DNA of 64,000 bases, taken from NCBI GenBank assembly GCA_016648135.1, contig JADDOH010023643.1, positions 868,001-932,000 of the forward strand, given 5' to 3'. This DNA is from Agrypnia vestita (lineage: Eukaryota; Arthropoda; Insecta; Trichoptera; Phryganeidae). The notes beneath the pieces are model-generated. The model ran no database searches and was not told the DNA's origin. It saw only the letters and a program-made list of their open reading frames with translations. A program made the translations under genes and the position numbers. Each line of letters opens with the position of its first letter. The stretch's first letter is position 1. Below are positions 55,227 through 64,000 of this stretch, piece by piece.

Positions 55227-55745
55227 GATTTGATCCTGTTCACACTTTATACGGACAGGATAAGCTGGAGAAGCCAAACAACTAGGGCCGTGAGAGTTAG
55301 AGATGTGGAAGTCGATTCCTTACTTTTTGCGGATGATATACTGAGACTGGCGCGCATATAAGAGGAACTACAAAAGTCGATAAATTTCACAAATCAAAAA
55401 TGCACTCATGTGGGGATGAAAATTAGCATTGCCAAATAAATGTAAAAGTCGTAAGAAGAAACCAAGGGCGTTGCATGATCAGTATACAGGGGACGCACCT
55501 GAAGCAAGTCGATACATTCAATCACCTTGGGGTGGAATTTTCTACCAATGGGAGGCAGAAAAGCGAAATATGAAATACCGTTTTACGTTCTCTATGTAGT
55601 ACGGTGATAAGAAAATCCGAGCCAAGTGTCAAGAACAACTGTTTTCAAATCTGTGTTCTGGCCCACCCTAATATATGGCCACCAAATATGGATCACAACG
55701 GAGAGAGTGAGAGCGAGAATCTAGGCTGCCGAGATGAGTTTTGTA
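55227..55745 (+). mobile_element. LINE polymerase fragment with FADD palm motif
   Basis: The plus frame gives LFTLYTDRISWRSQTT and VDSLLFADDILRLARI (catalytic FADD near 55325-55336). After a stop, broken frames give a FNHLGVEFSTNGRQKSEI-like segment and LIYGHQIWITTERVRAR. This corresponds to palm, connection and the YG.E.W region of a non-LTR reverse transcriptase; it differs from group A. Confidence 0.65.
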
Positions 55746-55861
55746 AGGGAGGGGACAAGGGGATGAAAATTTTGATGATGATAATTAGGTTTTGATACTC
55801 CTTTGGATGTCTCATTACTTACTATCTACCGCGTAGTGTAATAGTGTGCATCAATACTGTC

Positions 55862-56480
55862 TGAGACTTTTCTCTATACTAATATATAAAGAGGTAAGGT
55901 TTGTAATGGAATTCTGGTACCAACACTGATGTATGGAAGCGAAGCCTGGAGCTGGCAGAAGAGGAACGAAAAAGGATTGAATGCAGTGGAGATATACTAG
56001 AGTTAAAAAAGGGTCGCTCAGATGGTTTGGGCATGTTGAGCGAATGAATGGTGAAAGATGGTAAGATGATGGTAAGAAAGATATACAAAGTGTTGATGGC
56101 GCCAGAAAGAGAGGGCGACCGCGGAAGACGTGGTGTGACCAGATTAACCAGATACTGGAAGATGGTCCCGTTAGAAGCCTCAACAACCGGCGAGCTTGCA
56201 TGCGAAGATGTACGAATGTGGATGAGGCGAGAGTTGTATGTCAGGACAGAAGAGTGTGGCGCTCTATCCTTTCTGCCTACCCCCATGGAGAAAACCGCGT
56301 GATGGTAAGTAAGTAAAGTTTGCGAGTTTGGATGTAGGAGGTAATCTCCGAAACTACTCATCCAATTTCAAAAATTCTTTCACCAATATTTAGAATGGAC
56401 TTCAGGGTGCACATAGCCTATATATGATCCCGTTACAATAAGAGGACTTTTCCTGGTGACTTATTTTTCAAACTAAAGTC
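55862..56480 (+). repeat. Dispersed repeat split by a LINE insertion
   Basis: ACTAATATATAAAGAGGTAAGGTTTG (55878-55903) and, beyond the LINE, GTTTGCGAGTTTGGATGTAG, GGTAATCTCCGAAACTACTC and TTCTTTCACCAATA form one insect dispersed repeat interrupted at GTAAGGTTTG/GTAAAGTTTG. Confidence 0.5.
55905..56313 (+). mobile_element. LINE group A fragment (TAAG-tail subtype)
   Basis: A broken plus frame reads VPTLMYGSEAWSWQKRNE, RWFGHVE and RKIYKVLMA..., and ends near GCGTGATGG followed by (TAAG) repeats (56304-56316). It is flanked by near-identical 10-mers GTAAGGTTTG and GTAAAGTTTG, taken as the target duplication. Confidence 0.8.
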
Positions 56481-57257
56481 GACAAAGAAATGGTCGAGCG
56501 ATGTGTTTTTCACGAACGTTGCCTAAAAGATAAGAAATATTTAAATACTTTTTTAATAAATATTTAAATTTAATAAATATTTAAATACTGGAAATTTTTT
56601 TATAGAACTCAAAAGTTCTATAAAAAAGTCCACGATGACATATATCTATATGTTAAGGTTAATACTAAAATATGACTAAAAGTTACTAAAAATCGAATAA
56701 AGTCCGATAGCCGAACGATCGCTAGAAGCAGAAGGACGTTAATATTAAAATAAAGCAAAGCCGTGTTCAAGAAACGTTTTAAAATGTAAATATTAAAAAA
56801 AATATGGAAACATTAAGCCACTAAGATTAAAAACATATAATTTGTTAATTAAAAAGTGATTGAATTTTTAAGTGATCATAATATTTTGGGGCCCGCAATT
56901 AGTTGGAGATATAAAAATTAATTCGAAACCGTTAACTTAGTACAACGGTTTATAATGAGCAGCTTTTAAAATTAACCGACAGAGCCGTAAGTCTGGGCTC
57001 TGGATCAACTGCCGTAGAGAATAATGATGAGGATTAAAAACAAGATATTAAATTAGCTTTAACAAGGACTTAAAATTACACAAATAACCAAATTAAGTGT
57101 TATCAGATTGTTTTCAACGTTATCTGGATTAAACAGTAATCACGTGATAAACATTAAAAAACTTTATTGAACTATATTATAGTGAAACAGTAGGTTATTT
57201 AAAAAATATACATAATAATAGAAACACACGTCGAAAAAGTGGGAAAATGTCAACGAT
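56481..57257. other. Spacer with a 14-bp hairpin at about 56596-56628
   Basis: TTTTTTATAGAACT and its complement surround CAAA. No gene recognised. Confidence 0.5.
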
Positions 57258-57366
57258 AGACTACGAGGCGTTCCTTGTGGTCAAGTGGGCATGACATTAG
57301 AATCTCATACCGGAGGTTTTCATTCCTAGTGAGGTCACAGAACATCGATGTTATTTCCTCAAGCTA
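57258..57366 (+). mobile_element. SINE family B, partial copy
   Basis: GGTCAAGTGGGCATGACATTAG, AGTGAGGTCACAGAACAT and TTCCTCAAGCTAG align to 28268-28438 in inverse. Confidence 0.55.
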
Positions 57367-58265
57367 GAGGTTTTCGTAAAGTGTTTCGCTTCAGTAACTG
57401 TGCCATTTTAGTAGTTCATTATATATTTTTCATTCGACGCGATAACCGCGCAATTTTATATGATAAAATTGACAGCTTATTTTGTTTTTGTTTACGTTAC
57501 TATGCGACACTTACATATTATGCAAAAATACGTTTAATTTATTTATGATTGTAGAAATTCGATTCTCGACGTTTCGCTGTAAACGCTGTGATATGACTAT
57601 AGCAAAACGTTGCTGTGCGACACGTTTAGCTGTAAAAACACGTATATTTTATGCTGCTATGCGACATTAAAGATTTTTTTAAAAAAATATTTCTTTTCTT
57701 TTTTCATTACAGCTATATTTGCCGTGGATCTCTATAATTGGTCTACGAATTACCCAATACGTTATGTATTATTATAATAAATTGTATACTGTTGAGATTC
57801 CCAAAATAAATAAAAAAAATAATAAAAAATAAAAAAAAATACATATGCCAAACTGCACAGCAGTTTTACGGCATTGCAAGTAAGCTTTTGTTTAGAAACA
57901 TGGAGTATTTTTAAAAAATCTATACTTAATAATTGGTTATACAAGGATGCTTTATTTTATTGTTTTATTTTAACGTAGATTCACAGCGAGTAAAAAAAAA
58001 AAATTTTACATTTAATTTTTGAAACCGTAATTTACATTAAATTATTGTGTTTGAAAATGGCGCCAATATTTTTAAAAAGGTAAAACAAGTTACAGAAATC
58101 AAATACAGCATATACCTTATATATATATTTTTTAAATACAATGTATATTGTAAAACCTCATCACTTCGATTTGTGGATCATGAGGTTGGTCCACAAATCG
58201 TACAATATTAGAAGGAATTTGTAAGTAGGGCACCAAATATGGAATCCGGGAAACAGCATTTTCTA
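57367..58265. other. Spacer with internal short repeats
   Basis: TATGCGACA/TGTGCGACAC recurs at about 57501, 57616 and 57658 around TTCTCGACGTTTCGCTG. An 11-bp hairpin CGATTTGTGGA...TCCACAAATCG lies at 58168-58200. No gene. Confidence 0.4.
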
Positions 58266-58893
58266 AGGCTCGGTTGCGCCAGCAGAAGTAAAGGTAAAAA
58301 AAGTTACTCGAGTGACTTTAAAGTTACTCAAGTTACTTTTTTTACTAAAAACGGGTTGCGCCAGCGATGGTAAAAATTATTTTACTCGCTGAAGTACATA
58401 CATGAGTAACTTTATTTTACTCTCCAAGATAGGTGGGTAAAAGTAAAAATGTTGGTAAAAAAAATGGCCGTCCTCTGACAGCTGATTTGAAAATGTGACA
58501 TTTGTCCATATAGGTACTTGTCATTTGAATTTTGTCGCTGTCATTTTCGTATTGAAATTTGTAAACATTAAAATGAATCTTTTAATTTCGCGTTATTTTA
58601 GCGATGGTTTGACGTTTGTTTCATAGAATAAAGTGGTTTGTTTGAACTGGTTTTGAACCGCAAAAGTACGTATTGCCAGTGGTGAAAAACTGAAATAAAT
58701 CAAATTCCATAGACAAATGCGGTATTTGTGGTTTATTCCGCTTGGCACCCTATTAGCCTTATGATTGGTTTGACAGCGGTAAAAAAGGCGTTTGTGCAAC
58801 CCGAAATCGAGTTTACTCTGATCTGAGGGTAAAAAAAGTTACTCGGGTCAATGTTACTAGAACCAAATTTACTTCTGCTGGCGCAACCGAGCC
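58266..58893. mobile_element. TA-flanked DNA element with 27-bp perfect TIRs
   Basis: The termini AGGCTCGGTTGCGCCAGCAG and the next 7 bp are exact inverted copies. TA flanks at 58264-58265 and 58894-58895. It is 628 bp. Near both ends there are multiple GTTACTC/GAGTAAC motifs and a second internal GGTTGCGCCAGC. No transposase frame. Confidence 0.9.
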
Positions 58894-59530
58894 TTATAGA
58901 TATGGCGAAAACAGCAGTGCGGGGATATTTCGTTTGATCGCGAAGCATCACGAAGGCAATATGGCGCGCGGTACAACGTGAGGACATGTGCACATCTAAG
59001 GATGGTCCTCGTGCTAGTTGGAAGTAGGTACCAAGAAAATAGTATAATATCCTTGTTCCAAGAGACTATGTGAACAGGGTCGCGGGGCGTGCTGCTGACA
59101 GCGCTCCTGATTTACGGCCTGGTTTTACCATCACTCGGAGCAAATATTTTCATATTTGTGGGAGTTCTGGTTTTGTGTTACATATTTCATACCGGAATAT
59201 TATGGCAGCATATCCAGCGGCTTGCAGTAAGCGCTTCTATATAAGGTGAACTAGATTAGAGATTTTAGGAAATAAATAGTAATTAAATGTAATAAAAATA
59301 TGTCTTGCGCCATATTGTACAATAAACTGTTTATAAATTTGATTCCAAAAGAAAATTTTAAACAAATCGTAACAGGCTTACGAATGTCAGAAATAAGTAG
59401 ACAGGAGTTATTAAGAATTTTATTTTTATTTTTTCATATACGAGTATTTCTCAAAATAAATGTACGTATGTGGAAAAAGGTGTGCCTCGAAATAGTAAAA
59501 AAGATAATTAAGTTTTTATTTAATCATGTA
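58894..59530. other. Spacer, GC-elevated at 58915-59110
   Basis: A 154-codon ORF begins at 59300 but most of it is lysine-rich low complexity or repeat-derived, and I do not support it as a gene. Confidence 0.3.
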
Positions 59531-59690
59531 AAAAAAGGACCACAACAAAATGTCCACGACTTAAGGACCACGACAAAGGGCCAAGGTAAAAAGTCCACGA
59601 TAAAAAGTCCCCGAAAAAAGGTCCATGAAAAAGGTACCACGACAAAAGGTCCACGGCAAAAGATTCACAGATATTTGGTCCATTGTATAT
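59531..59690 (+). repeat. Degenerate minisatellite, about eleven 13-16 bp units
   Basis: The units are of the form AAAGGTCCACGACAA with substitutions (TCCACGACTT, CCACGACAA, TCCACGATAA, TCCCCGAAAA, TCCATGAAA, TCCACGGCAA). Confidence 0.8.
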
Positions 59691-60109
59691 GTCAACCACA
59701 AAAATCCCACATGACAAAATTACTATGTTGTTATCCCACGATAAAACTTTCGTTGTCTGTCTGAATGTAACGTTCTTTTTTATAAACAGATTTTAGATCC
59801 ACCGGTTTTGAGACGTACCCGTCAGGACCAACACTACACTACCACGTTCACAACACTATACACCACAACCATAGTACTGTTAAGCTTTCACCAATATTTA
59901 TCACATGTGTGTTAATCTTATCAAGGACTAACATGCACCTGCGTTGCAAATTTACCTTTCCCAAACCTATTTTAACCCTTCCTTGTCCTCAACCATCCTA
60001 CTCGTCTCGTTTTCATGGAGCTAACTTTGTCACAGTAACATTGTAACCGGAAATCTATACAATTGTGTAAATTAATAAATCATTGGATGGGGAGGGGCGT
60101 ATAATAACA

Positions 60110-60690
60110 TCATAAACACAGTGAAAGTAATCCAAAGATCAATTATAAAAGTAATATTAAAAAAAAGAAAAACCTTCTCTACACAATTACTTTTCTCTAA
60201 ATTCCAAGTTCCAAAATTAGAGAATGTTTACAAAAAAACGTCAATTATACAACTAATTAAAGAAAACATAACTGCTAAATTTGAAAAAAACACATCATTA
60301 AGATTCAAAAATAATTTTAAAATCCCAAAATATAATACCAAACTGTGTCAACAAAACTACATATACTTGGGCATAAAAAACTTCAATAACCTACCTACAG
60401 ATATTAAGAAAATCGATGACTTACAACAATTAAAGAAAAAAATAAACCAACACTTTAGATCGATACAATTTGACAATGCATAACAAGACATATAGCTAAG
60501 GAACAAATAAGCCAAATCCAAAATAAACTAATAAAGTGTAAGCCCCTCACCAAGCACATGAGCAAGTCTCATTTTTGGAGAGGCAAAGCAATAAAATAAA
60601 ATGTATCTAAGTAGATTGTAATAGACAAATGTATTATGATTTAAATGTAGTTTTAATATTAAATAAAAAAAAATAAAAAATAAAAATATA
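60110..60690 (+). mobile_element. Jockey/CR1-like LINE C-terminus with 3' UTR
   Basis: The 120-codon ORF 60121-60483 contains IQRSIIKVILKKRKTFSTQL, IPKYNTKLCQQNYIYLGIKN and FNNLPTDIKKIDDLQQLKKK, the closing segments of a CR1/Jockey-type polymerase. The first ATG is only the first methionine of the surviving fragment. The 3' UTR carries AAGCACATGAGC and an A-rich end. The best-preserved member of this group in the window. Confidence 0.75.
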
Positions 60691-60744
60691 TAAATGTGTC
60701 TATAGCACTGTATTCGGTGTACCATTTTTAACGCGTGTCAAGAT

Positions 60745-60990
60745 GGTAATGTTTTCCGATGAAAATAGTCAGTTGATTTTGCAATCGGGACAGACGCTCA
60801 ATTAAAACGCGAACTGCGGCCGGCGCTGAGCGTCTCTGGGCGTCTCGGAAAACAAACACGGACAGATGATGAACGGAAAAACAGTATATTAAATCCCATC
60901 AACAACGGGGAGAAGACGTAAACAGAGTTCTGGTCACGGTCCGCAGCAGGGCCGTTAAACTTTATTGAAAAGATAACAAATTCTTAATAT
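60745..60990. other. Unique GC-elevated island
   Basis: It contains CTCAATTAAAACGCG and GTTAAACTTTATTG, no ORF and no repeat partner. Confidence 0.25.
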
Positions 60991-61204
60991 CATTTTTATT
61001 TCCACCTAATTCATGTATTTTTTTAATATTTGAGTGTAAATGAAACATTTTGACGCTCTAGAAACTCGTGTGGTGAAATATAATTATCAAGTAGAGATAA
61101 CATGTTTGTGTTTTCAATCTATTTTAATGATGACTAATTCATTTTATTATATCTCAAATAACTTTTAACATTATTATTGTTGATAAAAAGAAAACACACT
61201 GCAT
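60991..61204. other. AT-rich spacer
   Basis: Nothing recognised. Confidence 0.4.
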
Positions 61205-61357
61205 AAAACTTGTTGGTCTTGTGGTTAGGACTCTCACCTCGTGATCTAAAATCTCACTCCAGACCAAGTAGTCCTATTTTCATAGCACAAGCGCATAGTT
61301 TAATTTGAAAATTGTAAGAATATTGATGTGACACGTATTCCGCGTAAGCATCTCTAT
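61205..61357 (+). mobile_element. SINE family A copy, interrupted at its 3' end
   Basis: A-box region GTGGTTAGGACTCTCACC; the B box is lost by a small deletion; body TTTCATAGCACAAGCG and GATGTGACACGTATTCCGCG. The hAT element inserted at its end. Confidence 0.75.
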
Positions 61358-62155
61358 TAGTGATGCGACGAATACGAATACGAATATTCGTATTCGCCGA
61401 ATGGTAGATATTTACCGAATATTCACCGAATATCATCACGAATATTAAAAACAACCTATTTATAACTGAACGCAACGCGAAATATGGTTTGGTGACGGTA
61501 CTCGACCTAGATTTAAAACAAGAATTATCAGTACCTTGTAGTTGAAAGGGTTCGGACGATTCTTTGTGCTGCTCTTGATGAAAGAGTAATAAATTGAAAG
61601 ACCAAAAAGATAGCCAGAAGAACCTAGACCATCGACGAGTAGAGGAATTTGACGAGCATGATAAGAAATAATTGAAGAGGCGGAAATGGAAGAAACAATT
61701 TCAATGCATTTCGGTTTGTTTTTTTACATTTATTTTATGAATTTTTATGTGTTTTAACTGTTTTAAAAGCAACAATACCAAGAACATATTTTTTTTCCAC
61801 AGGAAATTTAGAAAACAGGAATGAAGTAGATACATATCTAAAACAACCCAATATCTCACCTTCTGCTGTTCCATTGCTTTTTTGGCAAGCTGGCTTTCCC
61901 TAAGCTGAAAAAATAGGCCTAGAAGTATTTTTCATTAAAGCCTTATAAACGGATAAAGAAATCGCCTAACGCCTGAGAAGTTACAAATGTTGTGCTTTTT
62001 GAACAAAAATTTTCCGGTGATAAATTTTAATTATTAAATCTCCTAGTAAAAAAAGAACACTGGTGTATTATTTATTAACTTGTTGAATTATTCGTATTCT
62101 CCGGATAGTAGGTTTGATATTCGTATTCGTGAAAGTAGTATTCGTTGCATCACTA
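61358..62155 (-). mobile_element. hAT-type MITE (TAGTGATG termini), longer copy with exact TSD
   Basis: 798 bp between TAGTGATGCGACGAATACG and ATTCGTTGCATCACTA. The flanks ATCTCTAT (61350-61357 and 62156-62163) are an exact 8-bp duplication. ATTCG(C/T) motifs are clustered near both ends. The middle has no intact frame. Confidence 0.92.
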
Positions 62156-62164
62156 ATCTCTATT

Positions 62165-62250
62165 TAAAAAAAAAAACACTATATATTGAATAATCAACAT
62201 TTATCGGGGCCAATGGTCCCTTCGTCAAAGGTTAATATAGAACACGAGCA
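62165..62250 (-). other. Degenerate ribozyme-like segment
   Basis: TTGACGAAGGGACC...GGCCCCGATAAATGTTG resembles the 4243-4274 sequence but has lost core bases. Confidence 0.3.
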
Positions 62251-62287
62251 AGAAAATTTTACTGATTGATATGTCCGTTACTTTTTA

Positions 62288-62480
62288 GTGCAACATGATT
62301 ATTTAATTAACACTAAATTGAACTTTGTAATGCACACACGTTGAGTCAATCATTATCGGTTGTAATTTAAAATTGAAATGAGAGGGACAGCTCCTCTAGA
62401 AAATATGGCAGTGTTAAATTTTAACTCAAAGTGTTTGCATTACAAACTTAAATTTAGTGTAAATTAAAATAACATGAAAT
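62288..62480. repeat. Foldback element, about 55-bp arms
   Basis: AATTAACACTAAATTGAAC...TTTGTAATGCACACACGTTGAG is mirrored by ACTCAAAGTGTTTGCATTAC...TTAGTGTAAATT. Confidence 0.75.
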
Positions 62481-64000
62481 GATTTTGAAAGAAATTAATG
62501 CCACTTTGTGGAACTGAATTGAGGAGAACAATGAGACAATCCACTAGTCAACCCAGTGACGAAATCTCCAGTCAATTTTGTCTACGCATGAACATGTCAT
62601 GTCAATTAATTGGTGTGTGATCATCTGAAAGTTGACAGGCCCTGCGAAGATATGACTTGACCAACTTAATATAGTAACGTAACAATTTGTACAAAAAAGT
62701 TATATTCATTTCGTAGATATTTTATACAATACGATCTTATAAAAAGCGCCGACAACGCGTGGGCGTCTATAACCAGGCATTTACGTGGTTCTGGTACGGC
62801 ACGTGCGTAAACAATTAAGTTCTTTTCGGGGATGAATCAAAACACAACATGGCAGCTATTTCGGTGGAATTTTGTAAACATTTTGGAGGTGTGGCTTGTT
62901 GAATATTATAGTAGCAACCTACGAGTATATGCATAATATATTATAAAAGCAGTGCAGAAGTTTAATCAATCAAATGTCCGCCGCTTTCTTCAAAATTAAA
63001 AATATATATAAATCTTCTCACATGGAAAATAAACTTACATTATTTCGGAACTCTTTTTTCATCTGTTGGTAGTCATAGGAGATCTGGTACTTACCTAGAA
63101 AAAAATAAAAACAATTAAAATAATGTTGAAAGGTATTTTTTAAAAATGGAGACTCGTGAGTCAACTACCTTCGTCAGTTTATTTTCTTGGTAATCTGGCC
63201 GAGAGAGTAGGGAGGGGGTTATATGGGTAAAATAATTACGAACGTAATCATAAAAATTATATGTATTAATATAATACTTCAAATGTAAAATAAATATAAA
63301 AGTGTGGTTTTTCGGCAACGATTCTATTACTTTTTATCGCACAGATTATCCCTGGTAGACAGTAGACAGTCCTAGTATGATATTAAAATATAATTTAAAA
63401 ACATTTTATAAAAATTAGAAAGATAACACGTAACAAATTCATTTTTATAGAAGAGAAGTGCAGAAAATAAAATTATGAAAATCAAAAGATAAAATTCAAC
63501 AATCATCAAGTTATATGAGAAACAAAATCACCGCACAAGTGTAATGTGTGTGGATTAAAGGTCAATGCAGTCTATATATTGACAGAATATTGCGAATTTT
63601 GTTTACGGTGCATTATCTTATGTATTACATAACCAGTTACATTTATGGCATTTTTGTAAATAATATTTCATGCAAATTGATATCAAAAATGGGAACAAAG
63701 TAGGACCGATTGTTTGCTGCTAGGCCCTGCAGGCGGGCTATTAGCTTTCATTCATAATATAGATGATGATCTATCGCCTTGGATGCCATCATCTTTGTTC
63801 ATTTCATCTTCCATCATTTCAAACAAAACTTATGCTTTAACCTAAAAATTTGATGTCAAAAATTTAATTGCCAGCAGAAAAAATTAAATTAACGTACAAA
63901 AATTAAAATTTCGCTTAAAAGTGACCCGAATGTTAAATAATGCATATAATATATCTGCACATAAAATAACAAAGAAATATATTTTAAAATTATGAGTACA
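62481..64000. other. AT-rich terminal region
   Basis: No ORF above 70 codons with motifs, no repeat partner recognised. A slightly GC-richer patch lies at 62745-62830. Confidence 0.4.

Noticed and set aside
59300..59764. 154-codon protein gene
   Set aside because: Much of the frame is a translated minisatellite and the rest is low-complexity lysine/isoleucine-rich sequence.

Overview
The window reads as gene-poor, transposon-rich DNA from an arthropod, most likely an insect. It is strongly AT-rich by eye. The mobile-element mix is insect-like: RTE, Jockey/CR1, L2-like and other LINE remnants, Penelope-like and LTR elements, tRNA-derived SINEs, hAT-type elements and foldback MITEs. I found no intact host protein-coding gene, no rRNA, no convincing tRNA gene and no CRISPR. 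The order cannot be fixed; Lepidoptera or another large-genome insect order would fit. Most open reading frames are fragments of retroelement proteins or chance frames.

The left edge (1-1416, minus strand) is the most unusual part. It is the 5' end of an LTR retrotransposon: a 305-bp LTR, a primer-binding site resembling the 3' end of a leucine tRNA, and a 334-codon reading frame. The first third of the predicted protein is a Gag-like coiled coil. The remainder is collinear with the nucleotide-binding domain of HSP70/HSC70. A short HSP70-derived segment has been expanded into five 10-residue repeats, and HSP70 similarity continues past the stop codon to the window edge. This looks like a retroelement that captured a host chaperone sequence.

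From 1.4 to 32 kb there is a mosaic of LINE 3' ends, several SINEs, foldback elements, a palindromic minisatellite at 27 kb and a Penelope-like remnant at 30 kb. LINE group A has TTAG or TAAG tetranucleotide tails; other LINE groups have AAG, ATG or TTGAA tails. From 32 to 64 kb lie hAT-type elements, two of them with exact 8-bp target duplications (37.7-38.8 kb and 61.4-62.2 kb). A TA-flanked element with 27-bp inverted repeats is at 58.3 kb. There is also a dispersed LTR family, an RTE remnant at 43 kb and an L2-like LINE at 51 kb.

Between the repeats are islands of higher-GC, apparently unique sequence without convincing reading frames (for example 8.0, 17.4, 26, 28.9, 32.3, 35.4, 39.2, 45.3, 47.5, 54.3 and 60.8 kb). 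They look like conserved non-coding or regulatory DNA, so the window could be a large intron or a gene desert beside a regulated gene. That is inference only. No operon-like or cooperating gene set is present; the relationships visible are nesting of elements and shared repeat families.
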